In this document: piece by piece, positions 7,736-16,776 of the stretch
How the letters are laid out: the number at the start of each line of letters is the position of its first letter
How positions within the stretch are numbered: the first letter of the stretch is position 1
Source of the DNA: Atlantibacter sp032062175
GTDB lineage: Bacteria > Pseudomonadota > Gammaproteobacteria > Enterobacterales > Enterobacteriaceae
DNA length: 64,000 nt
Assembly (NCBI RefSeq): GCF_032062175.1
Contig: NZ_DAMBQK010000012.1
Span: 60,057 to 124,056, forward strand
Direction: 5' to 3'
Translations under genes and position numbers: made by a program
The notes under the pieces: generated by a model
Told to the model about the DNA's origin: nothing
Database searches by the model: none
What the model saw: only the letters and a program-made list of their open reading frames with translations

Positions 7736-8307
7736 TACGACACTCCGTCCTGTTCATCTTGCTGTTGATAGTTAACGACGTTAATACTGCCTTGCGCATT
7801 CAGTTCTGTACAGAGAGCCTTGAACGCTTGCTCGATTATTGTCGCATTATCCAGCGCGGGGCTGTGGGCGGTCATTTGAATATACAACTGGGCGCTTTTA
7901 CCGTTATCGGCAGGTTGGGTGCGCGACACCAGTTCGGCGATATTGAGATTGTGCGCGTCCAGCAGCGCGGTGAATCGTTCAATCAGATGCGGGGAGTCTT
8001 CCACTTCCACCTGCACCCATACGGTGGCGGGCATCGCCTGGCGTGGACGGGCGGTGGTGCGTTTCATCACAATCAGTAAATCAAGCTCCGCGCCTTTGAG
8101 CGGCAGCGTGGATTCAATCAGCGTGATTGCGTTCCAGCTCCCGGAAAGCAGCATAATAAACGTGAACTCGTCGCCCAGCATCGCCAGTCGGCTGTCTTCA
8201 ATGTTACAGCCGCAGCTGCTGACATGGCGGGTAATGGTATTCACGATACCCGAGCGGTCAGCGCCCAGCGCGGTAATGACAAGATAGTGTTGTGATGAGA
8301 GTGCCAA
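7735..8307 (-). CDS. gcvR: Transcriptional regulator of the glycine cleavage system, TTG start
   Basis: GcvR represses gcvTHP by binding the activator GcvA when glycine is low. No ATG lies at the expected start. A TTG at 8305-8307 preceded by AGGAAGA gives a 190-residue protein beginning MALSSQHYLVITALGADR, matching E. coli GcvR in length. Upstream extension to the ATG at 8499 would add 64 unconserved residues. Two ACT domains are visible, at about residues 5-80 (ITALGADRSGIVNTITRHV) and 90-175 (VEVEDSPHLIERFTALLDAH). Its TAA overlaps the bcp ATG. It diverges from dapA. Confidence 0.95.
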   Translation of the reverse strand: MALSSQHYLVITALGADRSGIVNTITRHVSSCGCNIEDSRLAMLGDEFTFIMLLSGSWNAITLIESTLPLKGAELDLLIVMKRTTARPRQAMPATVWVQVEVEDSPHLIERFTALLDAHNLNIAELVSRTQPADNGKSAQLYIQMTAHSPALDNATIIEQAFKALCTELNAQGSINVVNYQQQDEQDGVS

Positions 8308-8452
8308 ACGGATTCTTCCTGTGCCTCTGTGAATAATTATAAGGAAACCATAAAAAAAACCGCCATACAACAACCTGGACGCCCTTGTGCGCTTGCTTTT
8401 ATATTGGCAGCAAACGTACCATTGAGTTTCTTGTTTGCACAGAGGATGGCCC

Positions 8453-9331
8453 ATGTTCACGGGAAGTATTGTCGCGCTGATTACACCGATGGATCTCAAA
8501 GGTAATATCTGTCGGTCGAGCCTGAAAAAACTGATTGATTACCATGTCGCCAGCGGAACCTCGGCGATTGTTTCTGTAGGGACTACCGGCGAGTCCGCAA
8601 CCCTGAGCCATGACGAGCATGGCGACGTTGTGATGATGACGCTCGAACTGGCTGACGGCCGTATCCCGGTGATCGCCGGTACCGGTGCAAACGCGACCTC
8701 AGAGGCCATTAGCCTGACGCAGCGTTTCAACGATAGCGGCATTGTGGGCTGCCTGACCGTGACGCCGTACTACAACCGTCCTACCCAGGAAGGGTTGTTC
8801 CAGCATTTCAAAGCCATCGCTGAACACACCGATTTGCCGCAGATCCTGTATAATGTGCCGTCTCGTACCGGCTGTGACATGCTGCCGGAAACGGTAGGCA
8901 GACTCTCGAAAGTTAAAAATATTGTCGGTATTAAAGAAGCGACAGGGAACTTAACGCGGGTTAACCAGATCAAAGAGCTGGTTTCAGACGACTTCATTCT
9001 GGTGAGCGGCGATGACGCCAGCGCGCTGGACTTTATGCAACTGGGCGGTCATGGCGTGATTTCGGTTACCGCTAACGTTGCCGCGCGTGACATGGCTGAA
9101 ATGTGCAAACTTGCCGCAGCCGGCCAGTACCGTGAAGCTCGCGTGATTAACCAGCGTTTGATGCCGCTGCATCATAAACTATTTGTTGAACCCAACCCGA
9201 TCCCGGCCAAATGGGCATGTAAGGCGTTGGGACTTGTGGCGACCGATACGCTACGCTTGCCGATGACCCCGATCACCGACCACGGTCGTGACGAGGTTGC
9301 GGGCGCGCTTAAGCATGCTGGTCTGCTGTAA
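8453..9331 (+). CDS. dapA: 4-hydroxy-tetrahydrodipicolinate synthase
   Basis: DapA condenses pyruvate with aspartate semialdehyde, the first committed step to lysine and meso-diaminopimelate. The product has 292 residues, as in E. coli, and forms a TIM barrel. VGTTGESAT (residues 41-49) carries the paired threonines, TPYYNRP and YNVPSRTG carry the catalytic tyrosine and arginine, and GIKEATGN carries the Schiff-base lysine at about 161. The ATG at 8453 follows AGAGGATGG and gives the family N-terminus MFTGSIVALITPMD; the upstream ATG at 8435 is rejected. bamC follows 16 bp later in the same operon. Confidence 0.98.
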   Translation: MFTGSIVALITPMDLKGNICRSSLKKLIDYHVASGTSAIVSVGTTGESATLSHDEHGDVVMMTLELADGRIPVIAGTGANATSEAISLTQRFNDSGIVGCLTVTPYYNRPTQEGLFQHFKAIAEHTDLPQILYNVPSRTGCDMLPETVGRLSKVKNIVGIKEATGNLTRVNQIKELVSDDFILVSGDDASALDFMQLGGHGVISVTANVAARDMAEMCKLAAAGQYREARVINQRLMPLHHKLFVEPNPIPAKWACKALGLVATDTLRLPMTPITDHGRDEVAGALKHAGLL

Positions 9332-9347
9332 AGTTTAGGGAGATTTG

Positions 9348-10382
9348 ATGGCTTACTCAGTACAGAAGTCGCGTGTGGCGAAAGTAGCAACCGTATCACT
9401 GGTGATGCTGCTCGCCGCCTGTAGTTCCGATTCGCGCTATAAGCGCCAGGTGAGCGGGGATGAGTCTTATCTGGATGCCGCGCCGCTGGCGGAACTTCAT
9501 GCCCCGGCGGGGTTAATTCTGCCGGTTGAAAACGGCGACTATAACATTCCTGTGACCAACGGCAGCGGTCGGGTCGGTAAAGAACTGGATATTCGTCCGC
9601 CAGCACAGCCGCTGGCTCTGGTGACCGGCGCACGCACGCAGTTCACCGGGGATACCGCCACGTTGCTGCTGGAAAACGGCCGCAGCGGTTCGCTCTGGCC
9701 GCAGGTAGTAAGCGCTGTCCAGTCTCATAACTACGCGATCACTAAACGCGACGATGCCGCCCAGACCCTCAGCACCGACTGGGTGCAGTGGAACCGTGCG
9801 GATGAAGATCAGCAATACCGTGGCCGTTATCAGATCACCGTTCAGCCGCAGGGCTACCAGCAGGCGCTGGTGGTGAAACTGGTTAATCTGGAGCAGGGCG
9901 GTAAACCTGTCGCCGACTCGGCTTCGCTCCAGCGCTATAGCGCGGAAATGCTTAACAGCATCGCCTCGTCGCTGGATAAAACCCAAACGGCTAACCAGAA
10001 CGCGGCAGATAACCGCAGCACCAGCCAGATTGACGTGCAAAGCGCTGCCGATGACACCGGTTTGCCAATGCTGGTGGTACGCGCGCCGTTCAGCGTGGTA
10101 TGGAACCGCCTGCCTGCAACCCTCGAAAAAGTGGGTATGAAGGTGACGGACTCCACCCGTTCAACCGGTAGCGTAGCGTTAACCTACAAACGGTTGTCTG
10201 ACGGCGACTGGCAGGCACTGGGCGCACGCGATCCGGGCCTGAGCAGCGGCGATTACAAACTTCAGGTCGGCGATCTGGATAACCGCAGCAGCCTGCAATT
10301 TATCGATCCGAAAGGACACACGCTGACCCAGTCGCAAAACGATGCGCTGGTGGCCGTATTCCAGGCCGCATTCAGCAAGTAA
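9348..10382 (+). CDS. bamC: Outer membrane assembly lipoprotein BamC (NlpB)
   Basis: BamC is an accessory lipoprotein of the BAM complex that inserts beta-barrel proteins into the outer membrane. The 344-residue product (same as E. coli) starts at ATG 9348 after AGGGAG. It has a lipoprotein signal ending VSLVMLLAAC with the lipidated cysteine at about residue 25, then the unstructured N-terminal segment that binds BamD. Two helix-grip domains follow, at about residues 100-215 and 225-344. It lies 16 bp after dapA and ends at a strong terminator. Confidence 0.97.
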   Translation: MAYSVQKSRVAKVATVSLVMLLAACSSDSRYKRQVSGDESYLDAAPLAELHAPAGLILPVENGDYNIPVTNGSGRVGKELDIRPPAQPLALVTGARTQFTGDTATLLLENGRSGSLWPQVVSAVQSHNYAITKRDDAAQTLSTDWVQWNRADEDQQYRGRYQITVQPQGYQQALVVKLVNLEQGGKPVADSASLQRYSAEMLNSIASSLDKTQTANQNAADNRSTSQIDVQSAADDTGLPMLVVRAPFSVVWNRLPATLEKVGMKVTDSTRSTGSVALTYKRLSDGDWQALGARDPGLSSGDYKLQVGDLDNRSSLQFIDPKGHTLTQSQNDALVAVFQAAFSK

Positions 10383-10388
10383 TACCAG

Positions 10389-10413
10389 GGCCGGATCACT
10401 CCGGCCTTTTTTT
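10389..10413 (+). terminator. Terminator of dapA-bamC
   Basis: GGCCGGA-tcac-TCCGGCC followed by TTTTTTT begins 7 bp after the bamC stop, a canonical Rho-independent terminator that separates bamC from purC. Confidence 0.9.
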
Positions 10414-10422
10414 ATTGAACAG

Positions 10423-10438
10423 ACGCAATCGTGTGCGT
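10423..10438. promoter_or_regulatory. PurR operator of purC
   Basis: ACGCAATCGTGTGCGT matches the PurR consensus ACGCAAACGTTTGCGT at 14 of 16 positions. It ends 61 bp upstream of the purC ATG, immediately after the bamC terminator, where a PurR site lies in E. coli. Confidence 0.85.
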
Positions 10439-10499
10439 CACCGGAAACACCCCATTTTTTGCGTAAAACCTTTGAATCATCACACCTGGAGTAATAAAG

Positions 10500-11213
10500 A
10501 TGCAAAAGCAAGCTGAGTTGTATCGCGGCAAAGCGAAAACCGTTTACAGCACGGAGAACCCCGATCTGTTGGTGCTCGAATTCCGTAACGATACGTCAGC
10601 AGGAGACGGCGCGCGCATTGAACAGTTCGATCGTAAAGGCATGGTGAACAATAAGTTCAACCATTTCATTATGACCAAACTGGAAGAAGCGGGCATCCCG
10701 ACCCAAATGGAAGCGCTGCTCTCCGATACCGAATGCCTGGTGAAAAAACTGGAGATGGTGCCGGTAGAATGCGTGGTGCGCAACCGTGCGGCAGGCTCTC
10801 TGGTGAAGCGCCTGGGTATCGAAGAAGGCATCGAACTGAATCCGCCGCTGTTCGACATGTTCCTGAAAAACGACGCCATGCACGATCCGATGGTCAACGA
10901 GTCCTACTGCGAAACCTTCGGCTGGGTGAATAAAGAAAATCTGGCGCGCATGAAAGAGCTGACCTACAAAGCCAATGACGTGCTGAAAAAGCTGTTTGAC
11001 GATGCGGGCCTGATCCTGGTGGATTTCAAACTTGAATTCGGCCTGTTCAAAGGTGAAGTGGTGCTGGGCGACGAGTTTTCCCCGGACGGCAGCCGCCTGT
11101 GGGATAAAAACACCATGGACAAAATGGACAAAGACCGTTTCCGCCAGAGCCTGGGCGGACTGATTGAAGCGTATGAAGAAGTTGCTCGTCGTCTGGGCGT
11201 AAATATAGACTAA
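10500..11213 (+). CDS. purC: SAICAR synthase
   Basis: PurC ligates aspartate to CAIR using ATP to form SAICAR in purine synthesis. The 237-residue product equals the E. coli length and begins MQKQAELYRGKAKTVYSTENPD, with the GKAKTVY ATP-grasp-like nucleotide motif. VECVVRNRAAGSLVKRLG (about 88-105) and LVDFKLEFGLFKGEVVLGDEFSPDGSRLWD (about 174-203) are the family substrate signatures. ATG 10500 follows CTGGAGTAATAAAG. A PurR operator lies upstream and a stem-loop downstream, so it is monocistronic. Confidence 0.98.
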   Translation: MQKQAELYRGKAKTVYSTENPDLLVLEFRNDTSAGDGARIEQFDRKGMVNNKFNHFIMTKLEEAGIPTQMEALLSDTECLVKKLEMVPVECVVRNRAAGSLVKRLGIEEGIELNPPLFDMFLKNDAMHDPMVNESYCETFGWVNKENLARMKELTYKANDVLKKLFDDAGLILVDFKLEFGLFKGEVVLGDEFSPDGSRLWDKNTMDKMDKDRFRQSLGGLIEAYEEVARRLGVNID

Positions 11214-11237
11214 CCGCGCAATCGTTTACCGCTTAAG

Positions 11238-11260
11238 GGGCACGTATTAACGTGCCCTTG
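11238..11260 (+). terminator. Terminator of purC
   Basis: GGGCACGT-atta-ACGTGCCC is a perfect 8-bp stem 24 bp after the purC stop, followed by a short T-rich TTGTC. Confidence 0.65.
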
Positions 11261-11345
11261 TCGATCTGGCTCCCTTTTCTTATGGAAATCCGTCCGTTAA
11301 CCGCCTACGATCAGTCAATATTATTATAAAAGTTCGAGGTGGTTC

Positions 11346-12209
11346 ATGCGTTGGCAAGGGCGTCGCGGCAGCGACAATATCGATGACAGACGTGGCGAAT
11401 CCCGTGGCCCGATGATGGGCGGCGGCGGTTTTCGTTTACCCGGCGGCAAAGGCGGCGTCGTCCTGCTGGTGATCGTGGTGATTGCCAGTTTCTATGGGGT
11501 GGATCTCACCTCGCTGTTAACCGGCGGGCAGCCCGTTTCTCAACAAACCAGCCGTTCTATCAGCCCCAATGAGGATGAAGCAGCCAAATTCACTTCAGTC
11601 ATTCTGGCAACGACTGAGGATACCTGGGGCCAGATTTTCGAGCGTCAGGGCCGCACTTATCAGCAACCCAAACTGGTAATGTATCGCGGCGCGACCCGTA
11701 CCGGTTGCGGCACCGGGCAGTCAGTAATGGGGCCGTTTTATTGCCCGGCAGACAGCACCGTCTATATCGACCTCTCTTTCTATGACGACATGAACAGCAA
11801 GCTGGGTGCGGAAGGCGATTTCGCGCAGGGCTATGTGATTGCCCATGAAGTGGGGCACCACGTGCAGAAGCTGATGGGCATTGAGCCGAAAGTACGCGAA
11901 ATGCAGCGTAACGCTTCTGAAGCGGAAGTGAACCGTCTCTCCGTGCGTATGGAACTTCAGGCCGACTGCTTCGCTGGCGTCTGGGGCCACAGTATGCAGC
12001 AGCAGGGCGTGCTGGAAGCGGGAGATTTGCAGGAAGCGCTGAACGCGGCGGAGGCGATTGGCGACGATCGCCTGCAACAGCAAAGCCAGGGGCGCGTGAT
12101 CCCGGACAGCTTCACCCACGGGACGTCTGAACAGCGTTACACCTGGTTTAAACGCGGCTTTGACAGTGGCGATCCGGCGCAGTGTAATACCTTTGGCAAT
12201 AAGCTTTAA
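11346..12209 (+). CDS. ypfJ: Putative neutral zinc metallopeptidase YpfJ
   Basis: The 287-residue product (same length as E. coli YpfJ) belongs to the neutral zinc metallopeptidase family (DUF/Zn_peptidase_2). The N-terminal 35 residues are basic and glycine-rich (MRWQGRRGSDNIDDRRGE). A single membrane segment follows at about 37-52 (GVVLLVIVVIASFYGV), so the bulk is probably periplasmic. A zinc motif AHEVGHH lies at about residues 167-173 and a distal ELQADCFAGVWGH (about 204-216) supplies the likely third ligand. Physiological substrates are not known. It is followed 26 bp later by tmcA. Confidence 0.93.
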   Translation: MRWQGRRGSDNIDDRRGESRGPMMGGGGFRLPGGKGGVVLLVIVVIASFYGVDLTSLLTGGQPVSQQTSRSISPNEDEAAKFTSVILATTEDTWGQIFERQGRTYQQPKLVMYRGATRTGCGTGQSVMGPFYCPADSTVYIDLSFYDDMNSKLGAEGDFAQGYVIAHEVGHHVQKLMGIEPKVREMQRNASEAEVNRLSVRMELQADCFAGVWGHSMQQQGVLEAGDLQEALNAAEAIGDDRLQQQSQGRVIPDSFTHGTSEQRYTWFKRGFDSGDPAQCNTFGNKL

Positions 12210-12235
12210 CTGACGCATTCAGCAAGGAAGCCGGT

Positions 12236-14260
12236 ATGGATTCGTTGATCGCTGTTACTGCTGCGATGGCGCGAGCGGGTATTCGTCGTTTGCTGGTGCT
12301 GGCGGGTGAAAGCCACTGGAGCAACGCGATCCTTACCGATCTTGCTGAGGCATTGCCCGCCCACTGGCTGTGGGTGGGCGAAAACCCGCTATTTGAGCTG
12401 CATTCTCCCACCTCCCGCGTTCGTACACTGTTAGGCCGTGAATTCGGGCATACCGTTTTTGATGCCAGACAGGGGCTGGATGTCGAAGCCCTGGCGATTG
12501 TCGCCGGGACGTTGAAGGCCGGAAGCTGGCTGGTGCTGCTGACACCCCCCTGGGAACGCTGGCTGCAAACACCGGATGAAGATTCCCGCCGCTGGTCTGA
12601 CAGTCCTTCCAGCATTGCCACTCCGCATTTTATTTCCCGTCTTCAACGTGCGTTCTCGCAGGACGGTGAGGTGGTGTGCTGGCATCAGCATCAACCCGTG
12701 TATTTTATGCCTTCATTGCCGCGCCCCGACTGGCATCCCGCAGACGGTGCGCCGCTGCGCCAGCAGGCGGACATCCTTCGGGCATTGCAGACTATGCGCA
12801 GCGGCGTAGCCGTGGTAACGGCGCCGCGTGGACGTGGTAAATCGGCCTTGGCCGGAATGCTGATAAATAACTGTACGGGCACTTGCATCGTGACCGCGCC
12901 GTCCCGCGCCGCCACGGATGTGCTGGCCCACTACGCCGCCGAAAAATTTCATTTTTTTGCGCCGGATGCGCTGTATGAACTGATCCAGACCGCGCAAGCT
13001 CCACAAGCCGACTGGCTGGTGATTGATGAAGCCGCTGCCATTCCTGGCCCGCTGTTAAGCGCGCTGATTGCCGCCTGGCCGCGCGTTTTGCTGGTGACCA
13101 CCATTCAGGGCTACGAAGGCACCGGGCGCGGTTTTATGCTTAAGTTTTGCGCGGGCGTGCCGGGTATCCGGCAGTTCGCGCTGTCCCATCCGATCCGCTG
13201 GGCAGATAACGATCCGCTTGAACGGGTTCTGGATACCCTCTTGCTGTTTAAGGATGAGGATTTCACCCGCGCACCACGGGGAGACGTCCAGTTCAGCGCC
13301 CTGGGGCAGGCGCAGTGGGACAACGGGCCTGAACGAATGGCCTCGGTATACCAGTTATTATGCGGTGCGCACTACCGCACATCTCCCCTTGATTTACGCC
13401 GCATGATGGATGCGCCGGGCCAGCAGATTATCGCCGGAGTGGCCGGTGATAAAACGGCGGCGGCGCTGTGGCTGCTGGAGGAGGGCGGCCTTAGCCCGGC
13501 GCTGAGCCAGGCGGTGTGGGCGGGCTATCGCCGACCGCGCGGCAATCTGGTGGCGCAATCCCTGGCGGCGCACGGCGGCGACCCCTTTGCGGCAACGTTA
13601 AAAGGGTTACGGGTCAGCCGGATCGCAGTGCATCCCGCCCGCCAGCGTGAAGGGCTGGGGCAGGCGTTAATCCATTGGGCGCGAGTGCACCACGTAAAAG
13701 ACATTGACTATCTTTCGGTGAGTTTCGGCTATACCCAAACCCTGTGGCGCTTCTGGCAGCGATGCGGTTTTACGCTGGTGCGCATTGGCAGCCACCGGGA
13801 AGCCAGCAGCGGCTGTTATAACGCCATCGCCTTACTGCCGCTCACCCCGGCAGGCGAGGCGCTGGTGAAGAATGAACGGGCGCGTTTTGAGAGGGATGCG
13901 GCTTTTCTGCAACCCTGGATTGAGGAAAAATTGCCTGTAGAAACCGTGATGGCGACTACGCTTAATGATGACGACTGGCTTGAGCTTGGCGGATTCGCAT
14001 TCGCCCATCGTCCGCTGGAAACCTGTCTGGGAAGCGTAAACAGGCTGGTTATCGCAAGCCAACTGCCCGTTTCTGCGCTGCGTGGCCGCCTCGACGTTCG
14101 CCAGTCTGTTCCGTCACTGTGCCAGATGCTGCGTCTGAGCGGGCGCAGGGCGCTGCTGGCGCGATGTCGTCAGGAAACGTCGCAAGCGTTATATCAGCTC
14201 GACCCCGCCCGACACGACGCGTTAAAGAACCAGGTTTTGCAATTGCAATTTTTCCACTGA
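12236..14260 (+). CDS. tmcA: tRNA(Met) cytidine acetyltransferase
   Basis: TmcA acetylates the wobble cytidine (N4-acetylcytidine 34) of elongator tRNA-Met using acetyl-CoA and ATP or GTP. The 674-residue product (E. coli 671) has an N-terminal domain and a RecA-like helicase module with Walker A APRGRGKSALAG (about residues 197-208) and Walker B LVIDEAAAIP (about 261-270). A GNAT acetyltransferase domain has the acetyl-CoA loop VSRIAVHPARQREGLGQALI (about 460-480). The C-terminal tRNA-binding region ends QLQFFH. The first 60 residues diverge most from E. coli. It follows ypfJ closely and may be co-transcribed with it. Confidence 0.95.
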   Translation: MDSLIAVTAAMARAGIRRLLVLAGESHWSNAILTDLAEALPAHWLWVGENPLFELHSPTSRVRTLLGREFGHTVFDARQGLDVEALAIVAGTLKAGSWLVLLTPPWERWLQTPDEDSRRWSDSPSSIATPHFISRLQRAFSQDGEVVCWHQHQPVYFMPSLPRPDWHPADGAPLRQQADILRALQTMRSGVAVVTAPRGRGKSALAGMLINNCTGTCIVTAPSRAATDVLAHYAAEKFHFFAPDALYELIQTAQAPQADWLVIDEAAAIPGPLLSALIAAWPRVLLVTTIQGYEGTGRGFMLKFCAGVPGIRQFALSHPIRWADNDPLERVLDTLLLFKDEDFTRAPRGDVQFSALGQAQWDNGPERMASVYQLLCGAHYRTSPLDLRRMMDAPGQQIIAGVAGDKTAAALWLLEEGGLSPALSQAVWAGYRRPRGNLVAQSLAAHGGDPFAATLKGLRVSRIAVHPARQREGLGQALIHWARVHHVKDIDYLSVSFGYTQTLWRFWQRCGFTLVRIGSHREASSGCYNAIALLPLTPAGEALVKNERARFERDAAFLQPWIEEKLPVETVMATTLNDDDWLELGGFAFAHRPLETCLGSVNRLVIASQLPVSALRGRLDVRQSVPSLCQMLRLSGRRALLARCRQETSQALYQLDPARHDALKNQVLQLQFFH

Positions 14261-14332
14261 CTTGTTCAGTGAAATGGCATGGTCATTGTTTTTCCCGGGC
14301 GTAGACTGCTTTTACTAACCAAGGAGATAGCC

Positions 14333-15031
14333 ATGAATCATGACCACGTTGTTATTCAAAGCCCAGCCGCACCCGCTAAACAGTTGCTGCTGCTATTTCA
14401 TGGCGTGGGCGATAATCCGGTCTCCATGGGCGAAATTGGCCGCCACTTCGCGCCGCTGTTTCCTGACGCGCTGGTTGTCAGCATCGGCGGCCCCAACCCG
14501 AGCGGGCCAGCGCCAGGCCGACAGTGGTTTTCCGTGGCTGGCGTGACCGAAGATAATCGTCAACAGCGCATCGACGACATCATGCCACTGTTTATCGAAA
14601 CCGTACGTTACTGGCAGCAGCAGAGCGGTGTGGATGCGGGCGCAACGGCGCTTATCGGCTTCTCGCAGGGGGCGATTATGGCGCTGGAAAGTATCAAGGC
14701 ACAGCCGGGTCTGGTTTCACGCGTTGTGGCGTTTAACGGGCGCTTTGCCCGGCTTCCAGAGAAAGTGACCACCGCGACTACGGTGCATCTGATCCACGGT
14801 GATGAAGACCGGGTTATTGAACTGTCTCATGCCGTCAACGCTGAAGAGGCGCTGACCCAGGCGGGTGGTGACGTGACGCTGGACGTCATTGAGGATTTAG
14901 GCCATGCCATTGATGGACGCAGTATGCAGGCCGCGCTGGATCATCTGCGTTATACCGTACCGAAGCGCTATTTCGACGAGGCGCTCAGCGGCGGCAAGCC
15001 GAATGATGACGATATTATTGAGATGATATAA
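14333..15031 (+). CDS. ypfH: Alpha/beta-hydrolase esterase YpfH
   Basis: A 232-residue cytoplasmic carboxylesterase of the phospholipase/carboxylesterase family, the same length as E. coli YpfH. The nucleophile elbow ALIGFSQGAIMAL places serine at about residue 111. The acid and base follow in HGDEDRVI and DLGHAIDG. The N-terminal strand LLLLFHGVGDNP supplies the oxyanion-hole region. ATG 14333 follows a perfect AAGGAG ribosome-binding site, so the longer in-frame start at 14279 is rejected. E. coli YpfH hydrolyses short acyl esters in vitro; the natural substrate is unknown. Confidence 0.93.
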   Translation: MNHDHVVIQSPAAPAKQLLLLFHGVGDNPVSMGEIGRHFAPLFPDALVVSIGGPNPSGPAPGRQWFSVAGVTEDNRQQRIDDIMPLFIETVRYWQQQSGVDAGATALIGFSQGAIMALESIKAQPGLVSRVVAFNGRFARLPEKVTTATTVHLIHGDEDRVIELSHAVNAEEALTQAGGDVTLDVIEDLGHAIDGRSMQAALDHLRYTVPKRYFDEALSGGKPNDDDIIEMI

Positions 15032-15055
15032 AAAAACCCTCGCAAGAGGGTTTTT
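15031..15055. terminator. Bidirectional terminator between ypfH and ypfN
   Basis: AAAAAACCCTC-gcaa-GAGGGTTTTT directly follows the ypfH stop and lies 18 bp beyond the ypfN stop. A and T tracts on both sides allow use in both directions. Confidence 0.85.
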
Positions 15056-15072
15056 CATTTCAGCATGACGTA

Positions 15073-15264
15073 TTAAGGCTTCTTCTTCGGCCAGTCGTCT
15101 TCATCGTCCCACTTATCGTTGAAGTCACGGTGCGGGGGCAGTTCCGGTCGGTTATTCAAAAACTTCTTATGATCGACGCGCTTAAGGTCTTTGATGACGT
15201 TCAGCAGCACGCCAACCAGAAAAACCAGCACCAGTATCCACCAATATTTCGCAAACCAATCCAT
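15073..15264 (-). CDS. ypfN: Small membrane protein YpfN (UPF0370)
   Basis: The 63-residue protein (E. coli YpfN 66) starts MDWFAKYWWILVLVFLVGVLL, a single transmembrane helix at about residues 8-27. A charged cytoplasmic-type tail follows with KDLKRVDHKKFL and DFNDKWDDEDDWPKKKP. The function is unknown. The ATG at 15264 follows GGGAGGAACTAC. It sits 23 bp downstream of dapE and is probably co-transcribed with it. Confidence 0.92.
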   Translation of the reverse strand: MDWFAKYWWILVLVFLVGVLLNVIKDLKRVDHKKFLNNRPELPPHRDFNDKWDDEDDWPKKKP

Positions 15265-15287
15265 GTAGTTCCTCCCGAAACGGCCCG

Positions 15288-16415
15288 TCAGGCGACGAGC
15301 TGCTCCATAATGCGTTGATACATGCGGGCCAGCAGTTGCAGGTCGGCGGCGTTCACGCACTCATTGATTTTATGAATGGTGGCGTTAACCGGCCCAAGCT
15401 CCACAACCTGTGCGCCCATCCGTGCGATAAAACGCCCGTCAGAGGTGCCGCCTGTGGTCAACAGTTGGGGTTTGATTTCATTATAGTGCGCAACCGCATT
15501 CACTACCGCATCCACCAGTTTACCGCGTGAGGTCAGGAACGGCTGGCCGGATAGCCACCAGTCCACGCTGTAGCGCAGTTGATGGCGATCGAGAATTTCG
15601 AGCACGCGCTGTTTGATAAGCTCATCCGTCAGCTCGGTACTGAAGCGGAAGTTAAACTGCACAAACAAATCGCCGGGGATCACGTTATTGCTGCCGGTGC
15701 CAGCTTTGATATTGGCAACCTGCATACTGGTCGGCGGGAAAAAGGCGTTGCCGCAATCCCACTCAATGCCCACCAGCTCCGCCAGCATCGGCGCGGCGCG
15801 GTGAACCGGATTGTCCGCCAGGTGCGGATAGGCCACATGGCCCTGAACACCGTGAATGGTCAGGTTGCAGGTTAACGAGCCGCGACGACCGTTTTTTACC
15901 ACGTCGCCCACCACTTCGGTGCTGGACGGTTCGCCGACCAGGCAGTAATCCAGGCGTTCTTTACGCGCCATCAGTTCTTCTACCACCTTGACGGTGCCGT
16001 TTTTGGCGCTGGCTTCTTCATCGGAAGTGATCAAAAACGCGAGGCGTCCTTTATGGCGCGGATGCTGGGCGACAAAGCGCTCCGCTGCGACAACCATCGC
16101 GGCGAGGGAGCCTTTCATATCTGCTGCGCCGCGGCCAAACAGCATGCCGTCGCGGATAGTGGGTTCAAACGGCGGATTGATCCAGCGGTCGGCATCACCA
16201 GCGGGCACCACATCGGTATGCCCGGCGAAGGCCAGCGTTTCGCCCTGACCGCGCCATGCCCAGAAGTTTTGGGTGTCGCCAAAATCCATCGACTCGACGG
16301 TAAAACCAATGGCGCGCAATCGTTCGATGAGCAACGCCTGGCAGCCCGCGTCATCGGGGCTCAGAGAAGGGCGACGAATAAGCTGCTGTGTCAGCTCAAT
16401 AACCGGGCAGGACAT
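15288..16415 (-). CDS. dapE: Succinyl-diaminopimelate desuccinylase
   Basis: DapE hydrolyses N-succinyl-LL-diaminopimelate to LL-DAP and succinate in the lysine/peptidoglycan pathway, as a di-zinc cytoplasmic enzyme. The 375-residue product equals the E. coli length from MSCPVIELTQQLIRRPSLSPDD. The M20 signature FAGHTDVVPAGD (about 64-75) contains the first zinc histidine and GRGAADMKGS the bridging aspartate. TSDEEASA holds the catalytic glutamates, and the final zinc ligand region NATIHKINE is near the C-terminus. It lies between yffB (4 bp upstream) and ypfN in one operon. Confidence 0.98.
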   Translation of the reverse strand: MSCPVIELTQQLIRRPSLSPDDAGCQALLIERLRAIGFTVESMDFGDTQNFWAWRGQGETLAFAGHTDVVPAGDADRWINPPFEPTIRDGMLFGRGAADMKGSLAAMVVAAERFVAQHPRHKGRLAFLITSDEEASAKNGTVKVVEELMARKERLDYCLVGEPSSTEVVGDVVKNGRRGSLTCNLTIHGVQGHVAYPHLADNPVHRAAPMLAELVGIEWDCGNAFFPPTSMQVANIKAGTGSNNVIPGDLFVQFNFRFSTELTDELIKQRVLEILDRHQLRYSVDWWLSGQPFLTSRGKLVDAVVNAVAHYNEIKPQLLTTGGTSDGRFIARMGAQVVELGPVNATIHKINECVNAADLQLLARMYQRIMEQLVA

Positions 16416-16419
16416 AACA

Positions 16420-16776
16420 CTACACCTCGTTGAAATACTGCTGATACTGAGTTTCATTGAAACCCAGCAGCATAGGCTTACCGGGCGCGCAGAGCAATGG
16501 GCGTTTGATAATTGCAGGCATTTCAACCATCAAGTCAATTGCGCTCGCGGCGTCGGTAACGGCGTTACGCCGGGATTCATCCAGTTTGCGCCAGGTGGTG
16601 CCACGGGTATTCAACAGCGCTTCCCAACCCAGTTCATGGGCAAACTTATGCATCATTTCTGCATTAATCCCATCAACACGATAATCGTGAAACTGATAAT
16701 CGATCTGATGACTTTCTAACCATCGGCGTGCTTTTTTGATGGTGTCGCAATTTTTGATGCCGTGCAGGATGACCAT
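16420..16776 (-). CDS. yffB: ArsC/Spx-family protein YffB
   Basis: The 118-residue product (same as E. coli YffB) has an ArsC-like thioredoxin fold. Its active-site segment is MVILHGIKNCDTIKKARRWLESH with the cysteine at position 10. The family is structurally related to arsenate reductases but is thought to be a glutathione-dependent thiol reductase; the substrate is unknown. The stop is 4 bp before the dapE start, so yffB-dapE-ypfN forms an operon. The promoter lies in the AT-rich region to the right. Confidence 0.92.
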   Translation of the reverse strand: MVILHGIKNCDTIKKARRWLESHQIDYQFHDYRVDGINAEMMHKFAHELGWEALLNTRGTTWRKLDESRRNAVTDAASAIDLMVEMPAIIKRPLLCAPGKPMLLGFNETQYQQYFNEV

